A stretch of 64,000 nt of DNA, from assembly GCF_040655075.1 (NCBI RefSeq), contig NZ_JBFAJC010000051.1, positions 1-64,000 of the forward strand, read 5' to 3'. Shown here in pieces: positions 51,631-61,700 of this stretch (its first letter is position 1; each line of letters begins with the position of its first letter). Origin of the DNA: Actinoallomurus sp040655075 (lineage in GTDB: Bacteria > Actinomycetota > Actinomycetes > Streptosporangiales > Streptosporangiaceae). The position numbers and the translations under genes were made by a program. Below the pieces are notes generated by a model, which was not told the DNA's origin, did not search any database, and saw only the letters and a list, made by a program, of their open reading frames with translations.

Positions 51631-53357
51631 GGCGAGGGTCGGCCTGCCGGTATCGGGGCGGGAGCCGGTGGCCGGAGCGCCTGCAGGAGCAACCCGTTGT
51701 GCACCAGCCAGGTCGCCGTCCGCAGGTCCGGTGTCATGTAGCGGTCGTCGCCGAGCGGCCTGATGTAGTGCCTGATCGCATCCTGCAGGCGCCGGGTCCC
51801 GGCGCCGAGCGGCAGGCCCGACATCTGCCCGGCTATCAGGTCGACGCCCTGTGCCGACATCAGCAACTGCACCGCGAGTACGGTCTCCAGCCGGTCGAGG
51901 TTGCCCTGCAGGTTGCGCACCGACGCCATCGCCATGGTGTTGTGGTCCTCCTGCCCGAACTTCGCCGGGCGGGACAGCACACCGGCGGGCGCGGCGCGTA
52001 CCTGCATCTCGGGGACCAGCGCGGTGGCCACGGTCTGTACCTGGATCATTCCGGAGTTCAGTCCCGGGGTACCGCCGGCGAGGTTGGCCGGCAGGCCGTA
52101 GCTCCACGTCGGCGACAGCAGCCGGGCGGACAGCTCCTGAGACAGGACGCCCAGATCGGTGATCTCGGCGTTCAGGGAGTCGGCCGTGTGCCCCAGGAGC
52201 GAGCCGTCCCAGTTGCCGCCCATGACGAACTCGTACTCGCGCTGGTCTTTCTGCGGGAAGACCAGCGGGTTGGACGTCGCGGAGTTGGCCTCGTTCCGCA
52301 GGACCGTACGCGCGTCGCCGAGGCCGTGGCGGAGCACGGCCATGATGTGCGGGGCCGCACGCACCGACACCGCGTCCTGGATCCGCGGGTGGTAGTGGAC
52401 CGGGTCGAGCCGCCGGCGCCCCTCCTCCGTCATCCATCCGGAGCCGCCGACCAGCGCGCGGAGCCGGGCCGCGACGGCGCTCTGCTCGGGGAAGTGACGC
52501 TCGTTGTGGGTACGGGCGTCCAGCGAGCTCTCTTCGGCCCGGGTCGCCTCCATGAACAGCGCGAGCGCCCCCTCGGCCTGGTCGGCGAGCGCGGTGGCCC
52601 GGTGCACGGCGTCGAGCAGCGATGCCGCGACGACGGTGCTGCCGCTGACGATCGGGAGCGCCTCACCCGCCTCCAGCACGAAGTCCCGGGGCAGCCCGGC
52701 CTTGGGCAACATCTCGGACGCGGGGCCCTCCTGGCCTCGATACCGCACCGGTGCGTCCTCGCCGATCGCCGCGAGCCCGGCGGCGGCCTGCGGCTGCAGG
52801 TCCCCGATGCCCAGCGAGCCGATCTGCGGCATCCGTGGCGTGACCCCGGCGTTGACCAGCGAGAGCAACCGCTCCGGCACCTCCGGGCGGACCCCGAAGG
52901 CGCCCCTGGCCATCTGGTTCGCCTTCAGCACCAGGGCCAGCCTGACCACGTCGTCCGGGAACGCGGGACCGACTCCCGCAGCGTTGGACCGCAGGATGGA
53001 CCGCTGGAACTGCCGCTGCTGATCCAGCGTCAGCGGCTTGTCCTTCAGCGGTCCCAGCGCCTGGTTCCAGCCGTACACCCGCTGCCCGGAGGCGATTCTC
53101 GCCAGCGCTCCCTGCCGGGTCTGGACCATGTGGGCGCGCGTGGCGGGTGCCAGCCGCACCGACACCGCGTCGCCGTCCAGGATGGCGAACGCCTGCTCGA
53201 CCGACAGCGACGCGCCATCGAGGACGAGGGTCCGGGCCGGGGACGCCGGGCCACCGGTCAGAACGCCGGACGGATGGACGGCGAGCGCCCTGGCGGGCAT
53301 GGTCAAGCCGGCGAGGCAGACGGCCCCCACGGCGATCCGCACCGTACCAGTGATCAA
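51627..53357 (-). CDS. Exported HAL/PAL-family homologue lacking the MIO triad
   Basis: 576 residues from a TTG with GGGGGATGAG upstream. A signal peptide (RIAVGAVCLAGL, cut after ARALA near residue 26) is followed by a full-length aromatic amino acid ammonia-lyase fold: VYGWNQALG near 95, NANxxTSNP-like NEANSATSNPLVFP and FGQEDHNTMA. In active HAL/PAL enzymes the motif GS(V/L)GASGDLAP forms the MIO cofactor from Ala-Ser-Gly. Here it reads GSLGIGDLQP (residues 180-189), one residue shorter and with no Ser. Cofactor formation, and so normal lyase chemistry, looks impossible. Role unknown. Confidence 0.8.
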   Translation of the reverse strand: MITGTVRIAVGAVCLAGLTMPARALAVHPSGVLTGGPASPARTLVLDGASLSVEQAFAILDGDAVSVRLAPATRAHMVQTRQGALARIASGQRVYGWNQALGPLKDKPLTLDQQRQFQRSILRSNAAGVGPAFPDDVVRLALVLKANQMARGAFGVRPEVPERLLSLVNAGVTPRMPQIGSLGIGDLQPQAAAGLAAIGEDAPVRYRGQEGPASEMLPKAGLPRDFVLEAGEALPIVSGSTVVAASLLDAVHRATALADQAEGALALFMEATRAEESSLDARTHNERHFPEQSAVAARLRALVGGSGWMTEEGRRRLDPVHYHPRIQDAVSVRAAPHIMAVLRHGLGDARTVLRNEANSATSNPLVFPQKDQREYEFVMGGNWDGSLLGHTADSLNAEITDLGVLSQELSARLLSPTWSYGLPANLAGGTPGLNSGMIQVQTVATALVPEMQVRAAPAGVLSRPAKFGQEDHNTMAMASVRNLQGNLDRLETVLAVQLLMSAQGVDLIAGQMSGLPLGAGTRRLQDAIRHYIRPLGDDRYMTPDLRTATWLVHNGLLLQALRPPAPAPIPAGRPSP

Positions 53358-53508
53358 CTCATCCCCCGAGATCTCCGGTATCCGGTCCGAGACCGGCTCA
53401 GAGCCGTGTTTAGCCCTCGCGGAGGCCGGACGGGAAAGCGGCTCAGCGGTTGTTGCCCGAGCCTTGACCGGTGGACGAGCTGTTCGGGCGGGACGAGGAA
53501 TGCGATGG

Positions 53509-53619
53509 TCACAGGTTCTGTACGGCGGTCCACGTCTTATCGAGAACGTCGTACATCACGAGAACGACGTTGAGCGCCCAGAACGTGGTCGTCACCCACA
53601 GGTCGCGTTGCCGGGCCAT
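53509..53619 (-). CDS. 36-residue single-pass membrane peptide
   Basis: The ATG at 53619 is preceded by a strong GGGGGAGGA 5 nt upstream. The product begins MARQRDLWV, has one hydrophobic stretch (TTTFWALNVVLVMYDVL) and ends TWTAVQNL. The strong ribosome site and protein-like composition support expression. The family is unknown. It lies between the lyase-like gene and the LCP gene, divergent from the latter. Confidence 0.55.
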   Translation of the reverse strand: MARQRDLWVTTTFWALNVVLVMYDVLDKTWTAVQNL

Positions 53620-53954
53620 GGCGTCCTCCCCCGAACTGGGCCCTCTCAACACGTACGGCCACCCCGTGCCGTACGCTCATTTTATATCTATTACTTGCTC
53701 AAGTCTGCAACTATCAGAGGCTTCGGAGGGTTCGGTCGTGTGCTCGTGACCTACCCTCCCGTTCGGCCGCAATCGCTTGAGGGATTTGCCCACATCTGAT
53801 ATTTGTACAATCTTGCAACTATCGAAGTGGTCGACTCGGCCGTCACTGTTGCTGAGCGCGTCGATGCGATGTTGCGGCCCGCGGGCGGGATCATCCGATC
53901 CGGGCCGAGAAGGCCTTGACCCTCGGGTCGGCGAGCGGACGATCGGGAGACTGC
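53620..53954. other. Promoter region of the LCP gene and the small peptide
   Basis: AT-richer sequence at about 53670-53830 with no gene. It probably contains divergent promoters. GTAC-rich and TTGC/GCAACT short repeats are visible (TGCAACTATC at about 53706 and 53813), but no clear operator. Confidence 0.4.
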
Positions 53955-55442
53955 ATGGCATTGCGTCAGGCTGAACGGCCCGTGGTGTCGGGGCGCGGAC
54001 CGGTTCCGGTCGCCGGATTGTGGCGGGCACTGGGCCTCACGATGGCCTCGGTGTTCGTATGGGGCGTGGCGCACGTGGCGGCGGGGCGTCGCCTGGCCGG
54101 TACGGCCCTCATGGGACTCTACGGCGCGTTGGTGTCCGCCGCCGTGATGGCCGTGCTGCTGTTCCAGGAGAAGCTGAAGCAGATCGCCGTCCAGCACACC
54201 TGGCTCGGCGTCATCACGATCGGGATCCTCGCGCTCGCCCTGACCTGGGCGCTGATCATCATCCGCTCTTACCAGGTGGTGCGGCCGGTCGGCCTGCCGC
54301 CCGCGATGCGCGTCGTGGCCGGCTCCCTGGTCGTGGCGATGACGCTGGTGGTCTGCACGCCGCTGGTGTACGCGGCGAACACCACGTACGTGCTCGGTAA
54401 CACGCTGTCCACCATCTTCCCCGGGGAAGATCATTCCGGCCAGCCGGTGAACGCCGCGAACCCGTGGAAGAACCTGCCCCGCCTGAACGTCCTGCTGCTC
54501 GGCGGTGACGGCGGGCAGGACCGTACCGGCATCCGCACCGACAGCATGACCGTCGCCAGCATCGACACCAAGACCGGCGACACCGTACTGTTCGGCCTGC
54601 CCCGGAGCCTGCAGAAGTTCTCGATGCCGCCCCGGCTGCAATCCCGGTGGCCGAACGGTTACACCGGAGATCCCGGCGATCAGGGCCTGCTGAACGAGCT
54701 GTACATCATGGGGGAGCGGCACCCCGAACTCGAGCCGGGCTACAACAAGGGCCAGCGCGGCCCGCACCTGCTCGAAGACGTGATCGGGTATCTGCTCGGC
54801 CTGAAGATCAACTACTACGTCCTGGTCAACCTGGGGGGCTTCAAGGACATCGTGAACGCCATGGGCGGCGTACGGGTGCACATCGAGAAACGGCTCCCGA
54901 TCGGCGGTGAACCCGAACGAGGCATCCCACCGTCCGGCTACCTCGAACCCGGCTGGCACAAGCTCGATGGCGAAGACGCCCTGTGGTACGGCCGCAGCCG
55001 GCACGCCGATGACGACTTCCATCGCATGGACCGGCAGAAGTGCCTGTTGAAGGACATTGCCGACCAGGCCGACCCGCAGACGGTCGTCACGCATTTCGAG
55101 AAGCTGGCCAAGGCGGCGCAGAACACCATCTTCACCAACATCCCCTCGGCGCTGTTGCCGGCTCTGGTGAAGTTGTCCAGCACGGTCAAACACGGTGCCG
55201 ACCTCCAGAACCTGACTTTCAACCCGTACAAGCTGGCCGGGTTCCACGTGTACCAACCCGATGTCGCCCTCATGCGCAGGGTGGCCGCCAACGCCATCGA
55301 CGGCAGCGCGAACCCGCAGCCGTCGAGCACGTCCCCCTCCGCGGCGAAGAAGAAGCACACGGCGCGCAGGACGGTTGCCGCCACCCCGACACCCACGAGC
55401 GCCGGCGGGAGCGCCGTCTCACTGAAGAACGTCTGCGGCTGA
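53955..55442 (+). CDS. LytR-CpsA-Psr (LCP) family cell-wall protein
   Basis: 495 residues. Four N-terminal membrane helices lie within about 20-140 (GLTMASVFVWGVAHVAAG, ALVSAAVMAVLLF, WLGVITIGILALALTWALIII, VVAGSLVVAMTLVVCTPLVY). An extracellular LCP domain (about 175-400) has LLLGGDGGQDRTGIRTDSM, GLPRSL and the DALWYGRSRHADDDFHRMDRQ segment. The C-terminus is a Ser/Thr/Lys-rich tail. LCP enzymes transfer glycopolymers from lipid carriers to peptidoglycan. The multi-helix N-terminus is longer than the usual single helix. The ATG at 53955 is the first that makes a compact start. Confidence 0.9.
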   Translation: MALRQAERPVVSGRGPVPVAGLWRALGLTMASVFVWGVAHVAAGRRLAGTALMGLYGALVSAAVMAVLLFQEKLKQIAVQHTWLGVITIGILALALTWALIIIRSYQVVRPVGLPPAMRVVAGSLVVAMTLVVCTPLVYAANTTYVLGNTLSTIFPGEDHSGQPVNAANPWKNLPRLNVLLLGGDGGQDRTGIRTDSMTVASIDTKTGDTVLFGLPRSLQKFSMPPRLQSRWPNGYTGDPGDQGLLNELYIMGERHPELEPGYNKGQRGPHLLEDVIGYLLGLKINYYVLVNLGGFKDIVNAMGGVRVHIEKRLPIGGEPERGIPPSGYLEPGWHKLDGEDALWYGRSRHADDDFHRMDRQKCLLKDIADQADPQTVVTHFEKLAKAAQNTIFTNIPSALLPALVKLSSTVKHGADLQNLTFNPYKLAGFHVYQPDVALMRRVAANAIDGSANPQPSSTSPSAAKKKHTARRTVAATPTPTSAGGSAVSLKNVCG

Positions 55443-55569
55443 AGCCGAGTCCATGAGCGTACGACTCGGGACCGGCGCTGCGGGAAGTGTCCGATGCGGC
55501 GGTGTCGTTTGCACATCGGTGGTCTCCTCAGGGAGGCTGGACAGTGGCTGAACAGACCTGGAGGTTGTC

Positions 55570-55923
55570 GTGACGGATACCGTTGCCGGCGAGCCGGAGT
55601 ATCTGTCGCCCGAGTTCCTTCAGGACATGGCGGGCACCTTCGGGCTGCTGGCTTCGACGATGCGGTTGCACATCATGTGGGTGCTGGCCCACGGAGACTG
55701 CGATGTCGGGACGATCGCCGCACATGTCGGCGGGAGCGTCCCGACGGTCAGTCACCACCTGGCCAAGCTCAAGCTCGCTGGGCTGGTGCGGTCGCGCCGG
55801 GAAGGCCGCCGCCAGATCTATCTGGTCGACGATCCGCACATCGTGACCGTCGTGCAGCAGATGGTCGACCGCATGCGAGACCGGTCCACCGGCTTGGGAC
55901 GCCGCCGTGGCGTGGGCGCCTGA
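55570..55923 (+). CDS. ArsR-family regulator
   Basis: 117 residues from a GTG preceded by GGAGG. The winged helix has FGLLASTMRLHIMWVLAHGDCDVGTIAAHVGGSVPTVSHHLAKLKLAGLVRSRREGRRQIY. A single Cys and several His and Asp could bind metal, but no standard CxC site is present. It overlaps the P-type ATPase start by 17 bases, so a metal-responsive ArsR-transporter operon is likely. Confidence 0.88.
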   Translation: MTDTVAGEPEYLSPEFLQDMAGTFGLLASTMRLHIMWVLAHGDCDVGTIAAHVGGSVPTVSHHLAKLKLAGLVRSRREGRRQIYLVDDPHIVTVVQQMVDRMRDRSTGLGRRRGVGA

Positions 55924-58609
55924 TCCCCTTCCCGCCCTCTCTCCACCGCGGCCTGATGCGGCCGACAGGCCGCGACTCCCCGACGTACGCGGCCGGCTCG
56001 CCGAGTACGCCTCGATGCCGATTCATCAGGTGCTTCGGCGGCTGGACAGCGGACCGCGGGGCCTGGAGGAGGACAAGGCTCAGGAGCTGCTGGCACGGCA
56101 CGGCGACAATGTCATCACCGGTTCGGTCGCGCCGCATCGGGGCGCCAGGCTCTGGCACGCGCTGACCAACCCGTTCGTCGGGATCCTGCTGGTCCTCGGC
56201 GGCGTGTCCGCGGCACTCGGGGCCTTCGGCGCGGCCGCCGTGATCGGCGCGATGGTGGTCATCAGCTGCTGGCTGCAGGTCCGCCAGGAGCAGCGCTTCG
56301 ACCGCGTCGCCGCGACCTTGCGGGCGATGGTGGTCAGCACGGCCACCGTGGTACGCCGTGCGAGCGCCGACGCGTCGTCGGCCGCCCGAGAGGTGCCGAT
56401 CGACCAACTCGTTCCCGGCGACGTCGTGAACCTGGGTCCCGGTGACATGGTCCCCGCTGACGTACGGCTGTTGCGATCGGCGGGCCTGGCCGTGGACCAG
56501 GCCGTGCTGACCGGAGAAGCGCTTCCGGTCGCCAAGCACGCCACTCCGGACGAGGCGGTCCCCGACATCGCGGTCGTCCGGTCGGCCGGCGATCTGGGAA
56601 CCATCGACTGCCCATGGCTGTGTCTCATGGGCAGTACGGTGACCACCGGGACCGGAACCGCCGTGGTCGTCGCCACCGGTGCCGCGACGTACTTCGGGGC
56701 GATGCACGCCCATCTGGCGCCACGACGTGCCGAGACCGCCTTCGACAGAGGAGTCCGGGGCGTATCGCGGGCGCTCATCGGCCTGATGCTCGTCTGTGCC
56801 CCGCTGGTCTTCATCGTCAACGCCTCGGTGCACGGCATCAGGTTCGCCGCGCTGTGGTTCGCCATCTCCGTCGCGGTCGGCCTCACCCCGGAGATGCTTC
56901 CGGTCATGGTCAGCACGGCGCTGGCCCGAGGAGCGAGAGCCGGCGCCCGGCACAACGTGATCATCAAGCGGCTGCCGGCCATCCACAACCTCGGCGCGAT
57001 CGATGTGCTGTGCACGGACAAGACCGGAACGCTCACCCAGGACCAGGTGAGCGTCGACTGCCACATCGACACTGACGGACGCCCTGATCCGGAGGTGCTT
57101 CGCTGGGCGGCGCTGAACAGTTCGATGGCGGCGCACGGGGACGCGGTTTTGTTCAACGAGCTCGATGAGGCGTTGCTGACCTACGCCGAGCAGGCGAGCA
57201 TTCCAGTCGATGACGTCACCGCCGTGGACGTCATCCCCTTCGACTCCACCCGGCGGCGCGGCAGCGTGATCATCCGAGCCGGCGGCCGCCCGGGCACCGA
57301 CATCCTGATCACCAAGGGTGCCGTGGAGCAGGTCCTCGACCGCTGTACCCGGCTGCGCCGCGACGACGGCGACGTCCCGCTCACGACGGCGGACCGGCAG
57401 CGGCTGAGTGAGGTCGGCGACCGGCACGCCGCCGACGGGGTCCGGCTGCTGGCGGTCGCCATCGCCGACAGGCCGGCGCGCCTCCGCCCCTACCGCCCAG
57501 AAGACGAACAGGGACTCACGCTGGTCGGGTTCGTAGGCTTCCGCGACCGTCCCCGGGAGTCCGCGGCCGCTGCGGTGACGTCCCTCGCCGCGCGCGGTGT
57601 CACCGTGAAGGTCCTCACCGGGGACCACCCGCTGGTCGCCGAGCGGATCTGCCGCGACGCCGGTATGGACCCCGGGCGGATCGTGCTCGGCGACGACATC
57701 GACGCGCTCGGCGATGCCGCACTCGGGGACCTGGCCGACCGGACCACCGTGTTCGCGCGCATCGATCCCGAGCAGAAGGCCCGGATCGTCCGCGCGCTGC
57801 GAGCGGCCGGCCGAACGGTCGGATTCCTCGGCGACGGTGTCAACGACTCACCGGCCCTGCGGGACGCCGACGTCGGGATCACCGTCGACGGCGCCGTCGC
57901 CATCGCACGCGAGTCCAGCGACGTCGTACTGCTGCGCGGCGACCTCCTGTCGGTGGCCGAGGCGATCACCGAGGGCCGGCGGACCTTCGCGAACATCAAG
58001 AAGTACCTCGAGATCACCATCTCCTCGAACTTCGGGAACGTGCTGTCGATGCTGGCGGCCAGCGTTCTGCTGCCGTTCCTGCCCATGCTGCCGTTGCAGA
58101 TCCTCGTCCAGAATCTGTGCTTCGACCTGTGCCTGCTGCCGCTCGCCTTCGACCACGTCGACGAGCGCGAACTCCGCCGGCCCCGTACCTTCGACTCTGC
58201 CCGCCTGACCCGATTCGTGCTGTGGCTCGGGCCGGTCAACACCCTGGCCGACCTGGTCGCGTTCGGGATCTTGCTGCATATCACCGGTGACCACCCCGCG
58301 CCGGCCGCACAGGCGTTGTTCCACACCGGCTGGTTCGTCGAGAACCTGCTCACCCAGGCGGCCGCGGTCCACCTTCTGCGCAGCCGCCGGCTGCCCTCAC
58401 TGCGCGACCACGCCGCGCTCCCCGTGCTGCTCGGCACCGCCGCGATCGCGGCCATCGCCATGGCTCTGCCGTGGTCCCCCCTGGCCGGCGCGGTGGGAAT
58501 GACCGTTCTGCCCACGGCCTGCCTGCTGTCATTGATCCTCGTGCTCATCCTCTACTGCGTTCTCATCGGCGCGGCCAAGACCCTGTGGCACAGAGTCGAC
58601 GGTCGTTAG
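55907..58609 (+). CDS. Mg2+-type P-ATPase (MgtA-like)
   Basis: 900 residues. The phosphorylation motif is DKTGTLT (Asp371). VLTGEALPV in the actuator domain (TGE), GLTPEMLPVMVSTALARGA before the P domain (a hallmark of the Mg2+ P3B group), and the hinge GDGVNDSPALRDADVG are present. About ten membrane helices; the last six follow residue 680. The first 40 residues are Pro-rich and variable, and the GTG start at 55907 has no clear ribosome site. It imports Mg2+ across the cytoplasmic membrane in known relatives. Control by the overlapping ArsR gene is unusual for this family. Confidence 0.88.
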   Translation: MAWAPDPLPALSPPRPDAADRPRLPDVRGRLAEYASMPIHQVLRRLDSGPRGLEEDKAQELLARHGDNVITGSVAPHRGARLWHALTNPFVGILLVLGGVSAALGAFGAAAVIGAMVVISCWLQVRQEQRFDRVAATLRAMVVSTATVVRRASADASSAAREVPIDQLVPGDVVNLGPGDMVPADVRLLRSAGLAVDQAVLTGEALPVAKHATPDEAVPDIAVVRSAGDLGTIDCPWLCLMGSTVTTGTGTAVVVATGAATYFGAMHAHLAPRRAETAFDRGVRGVSRALIGLMLVCAPLVFIVNASVHGIRFAALWFAISVAVGLTPEMLPVMVSTALARGARAGARHNVIIKRLPAIHNLGAIDVLCTDKTGTLTQDQVSVDCHIDTDGRPDPEVLRWAALNSSMAAHGDAVLFNELDEALLTYAEQASIPVDDVTAVDVIPFDSTRRRGSVIIRAGGRPGTDILITKGAVEQVLDRCTRLRRDDGDVPLTTADRQRLSEVGDRHAADGVRLLAVAIADRPARLRPYRPEDEQGLTLVGFVGFRDRPRESAAAAVTSLAARGVTVKVLTGDHPLVAERICRDAGMDPGRIVLGDDIDALGDAALGDLADRTTVFARIDPEQKARIVRALRAAGRTVGFLGDGVNDSPALRDADVGITVDGAVAIARESSDVVLLRGDLLSVAEAITEGRRTFANIKKYLEITISSNFGNVLSMLAASVLLPFLPMLPLQILVQNLCFDLCLLPLAFDHVDERELRRPRTFDSARLTRFVLWLGPVNTLADLVAFGILLHITGDHPAPAAQALFHTGWFVENLLTQAAAVHLLRSRRLPSLRDHAALPVLLGTAAIAAIAMALPWSPLAGAVGMTVLPTACLLSLILVLILYCVLIGAAKTLWHRVDGR

Positions 58610-58753
58610 CAGCGAGCACGAAGTGACGAATGGTTGGTGCGTGCACGTTGGTGGCGCCGTTGTCCACCCTTCTGTCCGGTTTAGGACGCCCGGTATGTCA
58701 TTAACCGCACTGGGTTGACCGTCTCCTGGGTCGAGGATCACGATGCCGTGGGA

Positions 58754-58767
58754 TGACAACGTTGTCA
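58754..58767. promoter_or_regulatory. LacI-type operator before the GH92 gene
   Basis: TGACAACGTTGTCA is a perfect 14-bp palindrome with central CG, 30 bp upstream of the mannosidase start, followed by a half-site repeat (TTGTCAG). This shape is typical of LacI-family repressor sites. No such regulator gene is in the window. Confidence 0.7.
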
Positions 58768-58797
58768 GTTGTCAGTGATCTCCCGAGAGGAGAGACG

Positions 58798-61700
58798 ATG
58801 AGGAGACCGGCAGCGCTCCTGGCGACTGCCGTGGCACTGGTCACGGCGGCCTCCATCGGCGGCGGCACCCCCGCCATGGCGCAGGTCCCGCACCCTTCGC
58901 CCAGTCTTGGATCCCAGCTCGCCAACGCCCGTACGGCCACCTGCGTCAAGGGGCCCGGCGGACGCCTGACCAACTGTCCGAAACCCCTCGCGGCCAAGGC
59001 ACTGCCGAAGGCCGCCCGGGACACCTCCACCCTCGCGTCCGTGAGTGCCCCCGCCTCACTCGTCGACACGCGTACGTGGACGACCGGCGGCGGCAACACC
59101 TTCCCCGGTGCCGACGTGCCGTACGGCATGGTCCAGTGGAGCCCCGACACGATGCCGCACCGGAACGCGGGCGGCGGCTACAACTACGGTGACGAGCAGC
59201 TCACCGGCTACAGCCTGACGCACGTCAGTGGCCCCGGCTGCGGCGCGGCCGGCGACGTGCCGATCCTGCCGATCACCGGCGGCCTGCCCAGCGGCGACGT
59301 GAACGACGCCACGACGTCGTTCACCAACGCCGGCGAGGTCGCCCAGGCGGGCTACTACGCGGCGCAGAGCAACCTGCCCGACACCATCACCTCGCAGTTC
59401 ACCGAGACCCCGCACAGCGCGATGGGCCGGTTCACCTTCCCCTCCACCGACCAGGCGGGCTTCCTCGTCAAGCTGAAGGACAGCCAGAACGGCGACTCCG
59501 CCTCCGGCGCCCAGATCGTCGGGAACAACGAGATCAAGGGCTCGGAGACGAGCGGTGGCTTCTGCGGCGACCGCGCGCAGTACACCCTCTACTACGACAT
59601 CGTCTTCGACCGGCCCTTCACCGCGTCCAAGGTCATCACCGGGTCGGACTCGAACCCCGACGCCGTGTCGGTCACCTTCGACGCGACGAAGAACGCGACC
59701 GTTCAGGCGAAGGTCGGCATCTCGTACGTGAGCGCCGACAACGCGAACCTGAACTGGCGCACCGAGAACCCCGGCTGGAACTTCGACCAGGTCAAGCGGG
59801 CCGCCCAGGCGTCGTGGAACAGCCTGCTCGGCCGGATCAACGTCTCCGGCGGCACGTACGCCACGACCCAGCAGTTCTACAGCCTGCTCTACAAGGACTT
59901 CATCCAGCCGAACATCACGAGCGACGTGAACGGCCAGTTCATGGGCTCGGACGTCAAGGTGCACTCGGTCACCGGCACGCAGAAACAGCAGTACGGGATG
60001 TTCTCCGGCTGGGACACGTATCACTCGCTCGCTCAGTTGCAGGCGATGCTGACACCCAAGGAGGCCGGCGACCAGGCGCAGTCCCAGGTCAACTACTACG
60101 CCGAGAACGGCATCATCCAGCAGTGGGGCTACCTGCACCTGGACAACTGGGTGATGGCGGGCGACCCGGGCACCGCGATCATCGCCGACTACTACGCGTT
60201 CGGGGCCAAGGACTTCGACACGAAGACCGCGCTGGCCTCGATGCTGAAACAGGCGACGACGGTCAACGACGTACGCCCGGGTACGGCGCTGGAGGAGAAG
60301 TACGGCTACCTGCCCGAGGACGGCAAGTACGGCTGCTGCAACCCACACAGCCAGGTCTCCTCGCTGCTGGAGTACGACAACGCCGACTTCGCGCTGTCGC
60401 GCTTCGCCGCGGCCCTCGGCGACTCGGCGAACGCCAGGAAGCTGGAGGACCGGGCGAACAACTGGGTGAACGTCTTCAACACCTCCACCGGACTCCTGAC
60501 GCCTCGTCTGCAGAGCGGCGCGTTCCTCCCCGGCATCGCGCCGGCGACGGGCAGCCACTACATCGAGGGCACCGCGGAGGAGTACCTGTGGGACGTCCCG
60601 AACAACTACGCGGGTCTGTTCTCGCTGCTCGGCGGCAACGCCAAGGTCAAGCCGGCGCTGCGGAAGTTCCTGTCCCGCCCGGACGGCTATGGCGAGTACG
60701 CCCAGCTGTCGAATGAGTTCGGCGAGGGCGAGGAGTACGCGCCGGACTACGCCGGCGACCCGGCCGGTGCCCAGCAGGCCGTCAACACCCTGCGGTACGG
60801 GCTCTACCTGCCCGGCCCGTCGGGCCTGTCCGACAACGACGACCTCGGGGCCAACAGCTCCTCGTTCGTCTGGGCGATGCTTGGAATGTTCCCGGAGAAC
60901 CCGGGCAGCGACACGCTGGTCTTCGGCAGCCCCGGCTTCCCGCACGCGACGATCACGCTGCCGAGTGGCAAGACCATCAAGATCAACGCTCCGGGCGCCT
61001 CGGCGTCCACGTACTACGTGAAGTCCCAGAAGATCAACGGCCGGCCCAACAGCAAGCTGTCCGTGCCGTTCTCGACCCTCGCCAAGGGCTCGACGGTGGA
61101 CTGGACGATGAGCTCTTCGGAGACCTCGTGGGGCACGGGCGCGGAGAACGCCCCGCCGTCGTACGGCCCGACGTTCCCCGCCACCGGCGCGGCGAGCCCG
61201 TCGTCGCTGATCATGCAGCCGGGCGACTCCGGGAAGAGCACGCTGACGGTGCGGTCCTCGGGCTCGTCGGACCAGGCGGTGACGTGGCAGGCCACGGCAC
61301 CGTCGGGGATCACGGTCACCCCGTCCTCGGGAACCTTGAACGTCCCGGCGGGCGGCAGCGCCTCAGTGGACATCACGGTCAAGGCGGGTGACACGGACGG
61401 GAACTACCCGGTGCAGTTCTCCTTGACCAGTCCGCAGGGCCGCATCCTGCCGGCGGCGCTGTCGGTGATCGTCGCTAAGCCGGGCGATCTGGCGCCGTTC
61501 TCCGACAACACGGGCATCAGCGACGACAGTGCCCCGTCTTCGGCGAACTACGACGGAGGAGGCTGGAGCTACTCGGAGCAGGCGCTGACGGCGGCGAGCC
61601 TGGCGCCGGGCGCGTCGGTGTCGTCGGGCGGGATCACCTACACCTGGCCCAACGTCCCGGCCGGACAGCCGGACAACGTCACGGTCGGGGGCCAGACCAT

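Noticed and set aside
59056..60945. A 629-codon minus-strand frame inside GH92
   Set aside because: Antisense shadow of conserved GH92 motifs.
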